In this document: positions 38,606 to 46,750 of the stretch, piece after piece
Layout of the letters: every line of letters starts with the position of its first letter
Numbering within the stretch: the stretch's first letter is position 1
Origin: Actinobacteria bacterium IMCC26077
Lineage (GTDB): Bacteria > Actinomycetota > Actinomycetes > Nanopelagicales > Nanopelagicaceae
Reading direction: 5' to 3'
Assembly: GCA_002284915.1 (NCBI GenBank)
Contig: CP015606.1
Coordinates: 992,001 to 1,056,000, forward strand
Length of the DNA stretch: 64,000 bases
Notes under the pieces: generated by a model
The model's input: the letters and a program-made list of their open reading frames with translations, nothing else
The model's database searches: none
What the model was told of the DNA's origin: nothing
Made by a program: the position numbers and the translations under genes

Positions 38606-39247
38606 ATGCATCCAAGTTGGATGGAATTGTTAGCGCCAGAACAGCATCGAATCGATTCGATTTTCCAGACTATTGCGCAGGCACAGTTTCTTCCACCTCG
38701 CGAACAGGTATTCCGAGCGCTCGACCTTGCCATCGATGATGTACGAGCAATCATCTTGGGCCAAGATCCCTATCCGACACCAGGTATGGCCGAAGGACTC
38801 TCTTTTTCAACATCACAAGAGTCTATGGCTATGCCACCATCGCTAAAGAATATCTTTCGGGAATATTCAGATGATCTTGGATTACCGATGCCACGCACTG
38901 GCCATCTCGGAAAGTGGTGTAATTCCGGAGTTCTTCTCCTTAATCGTATTCTTACCGTACAGCCACATGCGCCGCTCTCGCACCAGGGCATCGGTTGGGA
39001 GGTAATCACTGATCGGATCCTCCAACGGTTAAGCGAGAGTGATGTGCCGATCATTTGTTGGGGAGGGCAGGCAAAGGAGGCTGCCGTAAATAATGGTTTT
39101 GCCTCGCACGCTATTTTTGCTTCTCCGCACCCATCACCATTATCCGCCTACCGGGGTTTCTTTGGTTCTAAGCCCTTCTCGTCGGTAAATAAGTATCTTC
39201 TGCAGAGCAATCGCGAGGCTATTGATTGGAACCTCGAAGCTCATTGA
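38606..39247 (+). CDS. ung: Uracil-DNA glycosylase, family 1
   Basis: Removes uracil from DNA. The water-activating loop GQDPYPTPGMAEGLSFS carries the catalytic Asp; the usual His after GQDPY is replaced by Pro, as in other actinobacteria. FxxNxxI-type GVLLLNRILTVQ and the minor-groove loop HPSPLSAYRGFFGSKPFSSVN are conserved. Length is 213 aa. It lies 9 bp after the ABC ATPase gene and is followed by a strong inverted-repeat terminator. Confidence 0.97.
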   Translation: MHPSWMELLAPEQHRIDSIFQTIAQAQFLPPREQVFRALDLAIDDVRAIILGQDPYPTPGMAEGLSFSTSQESMAMPPSLKNIFREYSDDLGLPMPRTGHLGKWCNSGVLLLNRILTVQPHAPLSHQGIGWEVITDRILQRLSESDVPIICWGGQAKEAAVNNGFASHAIFASPHPSPLSAYRGFFGSKPFSSVNKYLLQSNREAIDWNLEAH

Positions 39248-39279
39248 GCAATTTTTTGTAGAAAATCGCCTTGATGAAC

Positions 39280-39334
39280 TAGAAAGCCCCGAAAGAACGC
39301 CTTTGCGGGCGCACCTTCGGGGCTTGCGTTCTAG
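39280..39334. terminator. Bidirectional rho-independent-like terminator between ung and the purine permease gene
   Basis: Nested inverted repeats: outer CTAGAA (39280-39285) against TTCTAG (39329-39334) and inner AAGCCCCGAA (39284-39293) against TTCGGGGCTT (39316-39325). The GC-rich 10-bp stem is flanked by A- and T-containing arms. It occupies the 91-bp gap between convergent genes, by far the longest such gap in the window. Confidence 0.75.
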
Positions 39335-39338
39335 CGAA

Positions 39339-40769
39339 CTAGCCGATCCAAGTATTTATCGGCGAGCTGAGGAAATAGACCATAAACAATCCGGTGACGA
39401 TCCATAGCAAGGGGTGTACTTCCTTGCTTCGGCCTTGGAAGGCGCGAATCACTACGTGAGTGACGAATCCCGCTCCAATTCCGACGGTGATGTTGTAGGT
39501 GAATGGCATCAAGATGATCGTGAGGAAGCCAGGGATTGCAATTCCCATGTCATTCCAATCGATTCCCTTGATTCCGGTCATCATCAAGAATCCGACGATG
39601 ACTAGCGCTGGCGTTGCAGCCTCATAAGGAATGATGGCAACAAGTGGCGCCAAAAATGTTGTTAGAAGGAAGCAGATACCAGTGACCACTGAGGCCAAAC
39701 CGGTGCGTGCACCTTCTCCAACGCCTGATGCCGATTCGATATACGAAGTATTTGATGAAATCGAAGCGGCTCCACCTGCGGCCGCAGCGATTGAATCGAC
39801 GATCAAGATCTTGTTGGCATTGGGGGGAGTACCTTCTTTGTCATTCAACCCTGCTTCTTGACCAATAGCAGTCATCGTGCCCATGGTGTCGAAGAAGTCT
39901 GCAAGGAGCAGAGTGAAAACAAGAAGTACAACAGCGATAAAGGAGATTCGACTAAATGCGCCAAAGAGATCGAAACTACCAATGATGCTGAAATCTGGAG
40001 AAGCCACAATCTTCTCGGGTATCGCAGGAACGTTTAATCCCCATCCCTTTGGATTGACCTTATCTGGAGCAATGAAGTTTGGTCCGATCTTCAAAGATGT
40101 TTCGATGATCACTGCAAGGACAGTTGATGCAATGATGCTAATCAAAATCGCAGCCTTTACTCGTTTCACCATAAGAAGGATGGTGAGGAAAAGTCCAAAG
40201 GCAAAGACGACGATTGGCCAACCAACAAGGCTTCCACCGTCACCGAGTTGAACCGGGACCGGTCCACTTCCGGTTCGTCGTACGAAGCCGGCATCGACAA
40301 GACCGATTAATGCGATGAATAGACCGATACCAACCGATATCGCGATCTTTAACTGGGTGGGAACCGCGCGGAATACCGCTACCCGGAATCCGGTCAGAAC
40401 GAGGACCAAGATGATGATGCCTTCTAGCACCACCAAGCCCATCGCCTCTTGCCAGCTCATCTTTGATGCGATGCCGACTGCAACGAAGGTATTGAGTCCT
40501 AGGCCTGTTGCGAGCGCCAATGGGAAATTAGCCACAACACCCATAAGAATGGTGAGAATGCCAGCGACTAGTGCAGTCACTGCAGCAATTTTCGCCAGAT
40601 TTGGAGCATCCCCGCCAATGAATTTCCCATCGGCATCTTTCGAAAGGCCGATGATGAGCGGATTGAGCGCCACGATGTAGGCCATCGTGAAGAAGGTAAC
40701 GAGTCCGCCTCGTACTTCGCGACCGACTGTTGACCCACGCTCCTTGATTTTAAATAACGATTCGAGCAT
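39339..40769 (-). CDS. NCS2/AzgA-type purine permease
   Basis: A 476-aa polytopic transporter with about 12 hydrophobic segments. The N-terminus GREVRGGLVTFFTMAYIVALNPLIIG is typical of the AzgA/PbuG branch for adenine, guanine and hypoxanthine. FFDTMGTMTAIGQEAGL and the SNTSYIESASGVGEGARTG segment contain the substrate-site residues of this family. The exact substrate cannot be fixed from sequence. A GAGAGGGA ribosome-binding site and an unusually long leader precede ATG 40769. It is followed by the terminator shared with ung. Confidence 0.9.
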   Translation of the reverse strand: MLESLFKIKERGSTVGREVRGGLVTFFTMAYIVALNPLIIGLSKDADGKFIGGDAPNLAKIAAVTALVAGILTILMGVVANFPLALATGLGLNTFVAVGIASKMSWQEAMGLVVLEGIIILVLVLTGFRVAVFRAVPTQLKIAISVGIGLFIALIGLVDAGFVRRTGSGPVPVQLGDGGSLVGWPIVVFAFGLFLTILLMVKRVKAAILISIIASTVLAVIIETSLKIGPNFIAPDKVNPKGWGLNVPAIPEKIVASPDFSIIGSFDLFGAFSRISFIAVVLLVFTLLLADFFDTMGTMTAIGQEAGLNDKEGTPPNANKILIVDSIAAAAGGAASISSNTSYIESASGVGEGARTGLASVVTGICFLLTTFLAPLVAIIPYEAATPALVIVGFLMMTGIKGIDWNDMGIAIPGFLTIILMPFTYNITVGIGAGFVTHVVIRAFQGRSKEVHPLLWIVTGLFMVYFLSSPINTWIG

Positions 40770-40885
40770 GTATCCCTCTCAACTATTTTGGTTACGGGGG
40801 TGTTTACGACCCCGCCACGAAATGACGGCTCGCGAGAGACCGAGGGAAGGGCTCCAAACTACCTAAGAGCTCAGGAAATTTTCAG
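40770..40885 (-). promoter_or_regulatory. Leader region of the purine permease gene
   Basis: A 116-bp non-coding gap, long for this window. On the minus strand a -10-like TAGTTT (40856-40861) would start an mRNA with about 80 nt of leader. That leader contains GGGGT/ACCCC complementary arms (40797-40801 with 40809-40813), a CTCGCGAG palindrome, and the ribosome-binding site near the ATG. It does not match the purine riboswitch core that I know. It may be an ordinary leader or a regulatory RNA. Confidence 0.35.
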
Positions 40886-41542
40886 TTACTGAGCAGTATT
40901 TTTAGTGAAAAGTCCAACGACGGTGAGCCACAGCGCCACTGCGCCCCCGATACCTAGGGCGAATAGGAGGGTTCCGATGCCCACCCGACCCCCCAATAGC
41001 CACCCCAAGGCGAGAACTACACCTTCGATTCCAGCCCGCACGCGGGCTACTGGAAGCCCTGATTTATAGTGGATGGCAGTCATCAGGCCATCCCGCGGCC
41101 CCACGCCGAGACCACAAGTGAGGTAGAGCGCCGATCCAGCACCTACCAGCGCGATCCCACTGATGACCAAGTACGCCCGCACCACCAGCGCCTCGGGGGC
41201 AGGCACCCAGGCAACGGTGAGATCAATAGCTAAGGCGATCACGAGAATGTTGGCAAGGGTGCCAATCCCAGGGCGTTGCTTAAACGGAATCCACAACAAA
41301 AGGACGGCAGCCGACACGATGAAGGTGGCCCAACCAATTGAGATGCTTAGTTGGCGGCTTAGCCCCTGCGAAAGCACGCTCCATGGTGCATTCCCCAAAT
41401 GGCTAATGATGAGTAATCCATCACCAATCCCGAAAAGTGTCAAGCCGACGACCAAAATGCTGACGCGAAGCGGTGAGAGTGCCCACTGATGTGGCGCGCG
41501 CCAGTTAGTAATTGGAATGGAATGAGAGAAGAACCTCCGCAT
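40886..41542 (-). CDS. YitT/YczE-like integral membrane protein
   Basis: A 218-aa membrane protein with five or six hydrophobic segments. VGLTLFGIGDGLLIISHLGNAPWSVL at the start and ALYLTCGLGVGPRDGLMTAI in the middle are the repeat-like GxGPxD motifs of the YczE/YitT family. Function is unknown; related proteins are annotated as possible exporters. The gene is visibly more GC-rich than most of its neighbours. Its ATG is only 31 bp from the uppP start codon on the opposite strand, with its own TACTCT -10 box. Confidence 0.85.
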   Translation of the reverse strand: MRRFFSHSIPITNWRAPHQWALSPLRVSILVVGLTLFGIGDGLLIISHLGNAPWSVLSQGLSRQLSISIGWATFIVSAAVLLLWIPFKQRPGIGTLANILVIALAIDLTVAWVPAPEALVVRAYLVISGIALVGAGSALYLTCGLGVGPRDGLMTAIHYKSGLPVARVRAGIEGVVLALGWLLGGRVGIGTLLFALGIGGAVALWLTVVGLFTKNTAQ

Positions 41543-41549
41543 TTATATG

Positions 41550-41555
41550 AGAGTA
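41550..41555 (-). promoter_or_regulatory. -10 box, leaderless promoter of the YitT-like gene
   Basis: Minus-strand TACTCT, 7 nt, then ATG 41542. It lies 6 bp from the divergent uppP -10 box. Confidence 0.45.
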
Positions 41556-41561
41556 GTCGCG

Positions 41562-41567
41562 TACGCT
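41562..41567 (+). promoter_or_regulatory. -10 box, leaderless promoter of uppP
   Basis: TACGCT, exactly 6 nt, then GTG 41574. This is one reason for choosing GTG 41574 as the uppP start. Confidence 0.5.
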
Positions 41568-41573
41568 GTAATA

Positions 41574-42440
41574 GTGAAATCCCTCGAACTTTCGTATTTT
41601 CAATCAATTGTTACTGGCATTCTGCAGGGATTCTCAGAGCTCTTCCCGATTTCAAGTTTGGGACATTCAGTCTTGGTACCAGCCTGGATCGGCGGTAGTT
41701 GGGAGCGCTTTCTTAGCAACGAAACATCGGGCGAATCTCCCTACCTTTTGATGATTATTGCTCTCCATGTGGCTAGCTCGCTCACGCTAATTTGGTTCTT
41801 CCGAGAACGATGGATTGCGTTGATCAAAGCTTTTTTTACTAGTTTGACGAAGCGAAGCGGGTTTAATCCATCTGAGCGATTAATTTGGAAAATTCTGCTC
41901 GCCACCATTCCAGTGGGGGTGCTGGGCATACTTTTCCAAGATCAAGTCGGAGATTTATTTAGCGATCCGTTTGCAGTAGGAGCCTTTCTTTTTCTCAATG
42001 GAGCGCTCCTGGCAGGCATAGAAATTTTCAAGAAATATCGAATCAAAAGAGAGCTCCCAGATTCAGAAGAGATTGGTAATGGCCAAGCGCTACTTATCGG
42101 AGTTGCGCAATCGGCGGCGCTATTTCCCGGCATTAGTCGCTTTGGTATCACCATGTCAGCTGGTCTAGCTCGTGGCCTCTCACATTCAGCCGCTTCCGAT
42201 TTCGCGTTCTTGATTGCCACACCTGTCATCTTCGGGGCTGGTTTGCTCAAGTTGCCCAAGCTTTTTGATCCGGAAATTTCCCACATAATCGGGCCAGTGC
42301 TGGTTGGTGCGATTGTCTCGGCAATATGTACCTATATCTCTATCGCATTCCTTGTGAAGTGGTTCAAAACCCACACCCTCTACCCATTTGCCATCTATTG
42401 CTTGATTGTGGGGGCTCTTTCTTTCTGGCGGTTCGCGTGA
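41574..42440 (+). CDS. uppP: Undecaprenyl-diphosphatase
   Basis: Membrane phosphatase (BacA) that recycles undecaprenyl pyrophosphate for peptidoglycan synthesis. QGFSELFPISSLGH and PGISRFGITMSAGLARGLS are the two active-site motifs, and about eight hydrophobic segments are present. GTG 41574 is chosen because it gives the family-typical short N-terminus and sits 6 nt after TACGCT; ATG 41547 is the alternative and would leave only 4 bp to the divergent start. It overlaps the DUF554 gene by GTGA. About 288 aa. Confidence 0.93.
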   Translation: MKSLELSYFQSIVTGILQGFSELFPISSLGHSVLVPAWIGGSWERFLSNETSGESPYLLMIIALHVASSLTLIWFFRERWIALIKAFFTSLTKRSGFNPSERLIWKILLATIPVGVLGILFQDQVGDLFSDPFAVGAFLFLNGALLAGIEIFKKYRIKRELPDSEEIGNGQALLIGVAQSAALFPGISRFGITMSAGLARGLSHSAASDFAFLIATPVIFGAGLLKLPKLFDPEISHIIGPVLVGAIVSAICTYISIAFLVKWFKTHTLYPFAIYCLIVGALSFWRFA

Positions 42441-43162
42441 TCGGGACGATTGTCAATGTCATCACGATTCTTATTGGAACGCTAATAGGTGTTGCCGTTG
42501 GTTCAAAGATTCCACATCGCACCCGAACTCTCATCACAGATGCGCTTGGTTTGGTTACTTTCATATCAGGTGCAAGCGCCTGCGCAGCTCTCTGGAATTC
42601 CAGCTATATAGATGCCGTTGGTGGCGGAAAACCTATCCTGGTAACTTTGGGAGCGCTCCTGATTGGTGGATTAATCGGTTCGCTTCTTCGAATCGAAGAT
42701 CGCCTTGATGTGGCAGGTTCTCGTCTGCAGAAGAGAATCGCAAAAGAGGACGATTCAAATTTCGTCACTGGTTTTGTCACTGCTTCGTTAATTTTCGTCA
42801 TAGGTCCAATGGCGATTTTGGGAAGTATTAGCGATGGTCTTGGCAATGGAAATGAGCTGCTCATTCTCAAAAGCATTATGGATGGTTTCGCAGCTATCGC
42901 TTTTGCCGCTGCACTAGGTTGGGGTGTGGCGGCCTCGGCGTTAAGCGTGCTTATTTACCAAGGGGCATGGAGCGCGGTAGGTGCCTTCTTAGGAAGCACG
43001 CTCCAGGAGTACCAGATAGATGCCATCACTGGTGTCGGCGGTTTACTTCTGATTGGAATAGGCATGAAATTACTGAACCTCAAGACCATCGCGATTGGCG
43101 ACATGTTGCCGGCGCTACTCATCGCGCCAATCCTTGCGACAGGAGTGGCAGCGCTGACTTAG
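42437..43162 (+). CDS. DUF554 family membrane protein
   Basis: A 241-aa integral membrane protein beginning VIGTIVNVITILIGTLIGVAVG, the hallmark of DUF554. IGPMAILGSISDGLGNGNELLILKSIMDGFAAIAFA and the C-terminal GGLLLIGIGMKLLNLKTIAIGDMLPALLIAP are conserved. Function is unknown. GTG 42437 overlaps the uppP stop; upstream in-frame residues belong to uppP sequence. Its last 4 nt overlap the convergent dehydrogenase gene. Confidence 0.9.
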   Translation: MIGTIVNVITILIGTLIGVAVGSKIPHRTRTLITDALGLVTFISGASACAALWNSSYIDAVGGGKPILVTLGALLIGGLIGSLLRIEDRLDVAGSRLQKRIAKEDDSNFVTGFVTASLIFVIGPMAILGSISDGLGNGNELLILKSIMDGFAAIAFAAALGWGVAASALSVLIYQGAWSAVGAFLGSTLQEYQIDAITGVGGLLLIGIGMKLLNLKTIAIGDMLPALLIAPILATGVAALT

Positions 43163-44202
43163 AACTTCGTAGTATCGATAACGAATCGGTACTTCACGTC
43201 GCTGGCAACTGTTCGCTCCCAAGCGTTGTTGATGTAGGAAGGTTCGATAACTTCCACATCGCTCGTGATCTGCTTTTCACCGCAGAAGTTGAGCATCTCT
43301 TGCAGCTCTGGGATACCGCCAATCATTGACCCAGCCAATCGACGTCGTTTGTTCAAAAGCACGCCAGCGGGAACTTGATAGGGCTTTCCCGGTAAACCAA
43401 TCAGAACCAAGGTGCCATTGAGGCGAAGGAGCGAGAGGTAAAGTTCAAGATTGACATCTACTGAAACGGTATTCAATATCAAATCGAAACTGTTCCCATT
43501 TTTCTTGAAATACTCCTCAGAAGGATTGGCGACAAATTCATCAGCGCCCATGGCTAACGCGTCCGGTTTTTTCCGATCGGAGTGCGAGAAAACTGTGACG
43601 TGTGCCCCCATAGCGTGTGCGAATTTAACGCCCATGTGTCCTAAGCCGCCTAAACCGATGATTCCTACTCGTTTTCCAGGGCCGGTTTCCCAATGGCGAA
43701 GCGGTGAGTACAGCGTGATGCCCGCACACATAAGAGGGGCAACCCCTTGGATATCGAGGGATTCCGGAACATTCACTACGTAGTTCTCATCAACCACGAT
43801 GAGATTTGAATATCCACCATAAGCGACTGATTTTCCATCACGTTCCATAGTGTTGTAAGTGCCGGTCATCCCTTCAGAGCAGTACTGTTGAAGTCCAGCT
43901 AAGCAGTTCTCGCATTTACGACACGAATCGATGAAAACGCCAACCCCAACTAGTTGGCCGGGCGAGAATTTAGAGACAGATGCGCCAACTGAAGCTACAC
44001 GACCAACAATCTCATGACCTGGCACCATGGGAAAGAGCGCCTGACCCCACTCTTCACGCCCCTGGTGAATATCTGAATGACAGATTCCTGCATGGGTAAT
44101 GGAAATCTCAACATCTCCAGGACGGAGCGCTCGACGATCGAATTCAAAGGGAACTAGCTCTGCCTTGGGAGTCAGAACTGCATAACCTCGTGCCTTAGCC
44201 AT
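43159..44202 (-). CDS. NAD(P)-dependent zinc alcohol dehydrogenase (YahK/CAD-like)
   Basis: A 347-aa medium-chain dehydrogenase. Catalytic zinc residues are in GICHSDIHQ and PGHEIVGRV; structural zinc cysteines are in CRKCENCLAGLQQYC. The cofactor domain has VGIIGLGGLGHMGVKFAHAMGA followed by SHSDRK, and the latter favours NADP. It fits the broad cinnamyl-alcohol/aldehyde reductase group; the real substrate is unknown. GGAGG lies upstream of ATG 44202. It overlaps the DUF554 gene tail to tail by 4 nt. Confidence 0.93.
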   Translation of the reverse strand: MAKARGYAVLTPKAELVPFEFDRRALRPGDVEISITHAGICHSDIHQGREEWGQALFPMVPGHEIVGRVASVGASVSKFSPGQLVGVGVFIDSCRKCENCLAGLQQYCSEGMTGTYNTMERDGKSVAYGGYSNLIVVDENYVVNVPESLDIQGVAPLMCAGITLYSPLRHWETGPGKRVGIIGLGGLGHMGVKFAHAMGAHVTVFSHSDRKKPDALAMGADEFVANPSEEYFKKNGNSFDLILNTVSVDVNLELYLSLLRLNGTLVLIGLPGKPYQVPAGVLLNKRRRLAGSMIGGIPELQEMLNFCGEKQITSDVEVIEPSYINNAWERTVASDVKYRFVIDTTKF

Positions 44203-44285
44203 CGCTACCTCCAGTTAATTGCGGAATCGAATCTCAAAGACAGATGCGGAGTTTATCGGCAAAGAATCGTGAGAGCATCCTCTCT

Positions 44286-45884
44286 ATGATTTCCACCGCG
44301 AGCCTGGAGCTTCGAGCTGGGGCGCGCCTACTCCTTTCTGATGTCAGCATTCGGATCAATCATGGGGATCGAATTGGCCTGGTAGGACGGAACGGTTCCG
44401 GTAAGTCAACTCTGGCAAAGGTTCTCGCCGGAGAGAACCTTCCGGCTGGGGGACAGGTGAATCGGACTGGAACTATCGGATATCTGCCGCAAGATCCCAG
44501 GACGGGTGATGAAGAGAGCACGGTGATTAATCGAATCCTCTCCGTGCGAGGACTTGATGCCATCTCTGACCGAATGCGTGTGCTTGAGGAGCGGATGACT
44601 AGCACCGAAGGGGAAGAGCTAGAGAAAGTGTTAGATCGGTACGCGCGCGCTGAGGAAGAGTTTCAAAGCGCGGGAGGCTACAGCGCTACCGCCGAGGCAG
44701 AAGCGATTGCAACCAACCTTGGTTTACCTGAGAAGATATTTTCACAGCTTCTCAATGAGCTCTCTGGAGGACAACGACGACGAGTGGAGCTTGCTCGAAT
44801 CCTTTTTAGCAACGCCGAAACGCTGTTACTCGATGAACCAACAAACCACCTCGATGCTGATTCGATCATCTGGCTCCGAGAGTTTCTCTCAAAATACTCT
44901 GGTGGCCTGGTCATCATTAGCCACGATGTCAACCTCATCGAAACAGTCGTTAATCGCATCTTCTATCTCGATGCCAATCGCAACGTCATCGATGTGTACA
45001 ACATGGGTTGGCGAAAATATCTTCTTGCTCGGGAACAGGATGAGCACCGAAGGAAGAAGGAACGTGCGATTGCGGAAAAACGCGCTGAGATTCTCCAGAA
45101 GCAAGGGGAGAAGATGCGTGCCAAAGCCAGTAAAGCTAAGGCTGCTCAAGTAATGTTTAAACGAGCAGAAAAATTGATGTCAACTACAGAGGGCGAACGC
45201 GCCAAGGATAAAGTAGCGAAATTGCGTTTTCCGACCCCGTCACCTTGTGGTAAGACGCCATTAACAGCACAAGAGCTCAGTAAGTCGTATGGATCCACCG
45301 AAGTATTCACCGATGTCGATCTTGCGATAGATAAGGGTTCCCGCGTAGTCATTCTTGGGCTAAATGGCGCCGGAAAAACCACGTTGCTTCGAATGCTCGC
45401 GGGAGAACTCGAACCTGATACCGGTCAAGTAGAACCTGGTCATGGCCTGCAGCTGGGTTACTACGCCCAAGAGCATGAATCACTTGATTATGAAGCGACT
45501 GTTCTGGCCAACATGCTTAAGGCTCGTGCTGACATCTCTGAAGGTGAAGCCCGAAATGTTTTGGGCACATTCCTCTTTAGCGGCGATGATGTCTTCAAAC
45601 CAGTCAAGGTTCTAAGTGGAGGGGAACGTACTCGATTGGCCCTTGCTCAACTGGTTGTCAGCGCGGCGAATGTTCTGCTCTTGGATGAACCAACGAACAA
45701 CTTGGACCCGGCGTCGAGAGAAGAGATTTTAGGCGCTCTGCGCGAGTATCAAGGGGCCATTGTCTTGGTTACCCATGACGAGGGTGCAGTAAGCGCCCTT
45801 GCGCCAGAGAGAGTCTTGTTACTACCCGATGGTGATGAGGATCTCTGGCGAGATGATTACTACGATTTGATCACTTTAGAGTGA
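44286..45884 (+). CDS. ABC-F family ATPase
   Basis: A 532-aa soluble protein with two ABC ATPase domains joined by a charged linker, and no membrane segments. Walker A is GRNGSGKST and GLNGAGKTT, the signatures are LSGGQRRRVEL and LSGGERTRLAL, and the Walker B boxes are LLLDEPTNHLD and LLLDEPTNNLD. ABC-F proteins act on ribosomes (translation or antibiotic protection). The linker (RRKKERAIAEKRAEILQ) is the tRNA-interacting arm. ATG 44286 gives the natural start (MISTASLELRAGARLLLSDVS); ATG 44244 is an alternative. Which ABC-F subfamily is not clear. Confidence 0.92.
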   Translation: MISTASLELRAGARLLLSDVSIRINHGDRIGLVGRNGSGKSTLAKVLAGENLPAGGQVNRTGTIGYLPQDPRTGDEESTVINRILSVRGLDAISDRMRVLEERMTSTEGEELEKVLDRYARAEEEFQSAGGYSATAEAEAIATNLGLPEKIFSQLLNELSGGQRRRVELARILFSNAETLLLDEPTNHLDADSIIWLREFLSKYSGGLVIISHDVNLIETVVNRIFYLDANRNVIDVYNMGWRKYLLAREQDEHRRKKERAIAEKRAEILQKQGEKMRAKASKAKAAQVMFKRAEKLMSTTEGERAKDKVAKLRFPTPSPCGKTPLTAQELSKSYGSTEVFTDVDLAIDKGSRVVILGLNGAGKTTLLRMLAGELEPDTGQVEPGHGLQLGYYAQEHESLDYEATVLANMLKARADISEGEARNVLGTFLFSGDDVFKPVKVLSGGERTRLALAQLVVSAANVLLLDEPTNNLDPASREEILGALREYQGAIVLVTHDEGAVSALAPERVLLLPDGDEDLWRDDYYDLITLE

Positions 45885-45891
45885 GCGCTCG

Positions 45892-45909
45892 GAGACCATC
45901 AACGGTCTC
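45892..45909. terminator. Hairpin between convergent ABC-F and apt genes
   Basis: Perfect inverted repeat GAGACC-atcaac-GGTCTC in the 27-bp gap between the two stop codons. There is no clear T-tract, so a terminator role is tentative. Confidence 0.4.
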
Positions 45910-45911
45910 AT

Positions 45912-46457
45912 CTAGAGCTGAAATAAGGCATTGACTTTGTGGTGCGGAAATCTTTCGGCCACTTTTCGCCTACCTTCAAGAAATCCAATCTCCGCAACTA
46001 CTGCACTTCCCAGGCAGTTAGCTTCCGTGAGAGATAGAAGTTCAATTGCTGCACATAACGTCCCACCTGTTGCTAAAACGTCATCGACGATGAGCACTTT
46101 GTCCGCAGGACCTAACGCATCTCGGTGGATTTCTATGGAATCACTCCCGTACTCCAGTTGATAAGAGACTGAGTAGGTTGCACGAGGAAGTTTCTGCGGT
46201 TTGCGTAACAAAATACAGCCTCGCCCTAAACGCGCCGCCATCGCCGAGGCGAAAATAAAACCTCGAGCTTCTAGCCCGGCAAAATGAGTAGCCTCAGGTG
46301 CGATTGCTCCTAACGAGTCTACGACAATCTGCAACGCTTTAGCATCAGCAATCATTGGAGTGAGATCGCGAAAGAGAATTCCGGGAGAGGGGTAATCTGG
46401 GACATCGCGGATTAATGATTTTGCTCGGAACAATTCATTCTCTTGCTCGCTGGTCAT
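45912..46457 (-). CDS. apt: Adenine phosphoribosyltransferase
   Basis: Salvages adenine to AMP. DVPDYPSPGILFRDLTPMI, GLEARGFIFASAMAARLG, LLRKPQKLPR and the PRPP motif VLIVDDVLATGGTLCAAIELL identify it. Length is 181 aa. ATG 46457 overlaps the stop of the upstream small membrane protein gene by 4 nt. It fits functionally with the purine permease of this window. Confidence 0.96.
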   Translation of the reverse strand: MTSEQENELFRAKSLIRDVPDYPSPGILFRDLTPMIADAKALQIVVDSLGAIAPEATHFAGLEARGFIFASAMAARLGRGCILLRKPQKLPRATYSVSYQLEYGSDSIEIHRDALGPADKVLIVDDVLATGGTLCAAIELLSLTEANCLGSAVVAEIGFLEGRRKVAERFPHHKVNALFQL

Positions 46458-46750
46458 AGTTCTTTCCCTTGAACGTCGTTGTCATTTCTGTTCTGGCTTC
46501 GAACCTGATTCCAGATTTTGCGCCATGTTGCTAGCGAGAAGAGCAACCCCCAAAGTCCAAATCCGCGCGCAACACTCCCTATTTCACTGAGGAGAAGAAA
46601 TAGTCCAAGGGTCGCGCTTACTATGGAAATTGGTAGCGCGATGAGCGCAACTATCCGTTGCGGAAATCTCCAAACGATGAGGAAAGTAATGGGAGAGGCG
46701 ATCAGCGGAATGAAGAGAATAAGAGCAACGGTCCGTGCTAAATCTTCCAT
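46454..46750 (-). CDS. Small membrane protein of unknown function
   Basis: A 98-aa protein with three hydrophobic stretches (about residues 7-27, 31-53 and 60-77) and a basic, asparagine/glutamine-rich tail (KIWNQVRSQNRNDNDVQG). I do not recognise a family. It overlaps the end of the quinone oxidoreductase gene upstream by 13 nt and the apt start by 4 nt, so it is translationally coupled between them and is probably a real gene rather than a chance frame. Confidence 0.7.
   Translation of the reverse strand: MEDLARTVALILFIPLIASPITFLIVWRFPQRIVALIALPISIVSATLGLFLLLSEIGSVARGFGLWGLLFSLATWRKIWNQVRSQNRNDNDVQGKEL

Noticed and set aside
40886-41542. Horizontal acquisition of the GC-richer YitT-like gene
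   Set aside because: Higher G and C by eye is not enough; gmk shows the same and is clearly native. No mobile-element traces flank the gene.
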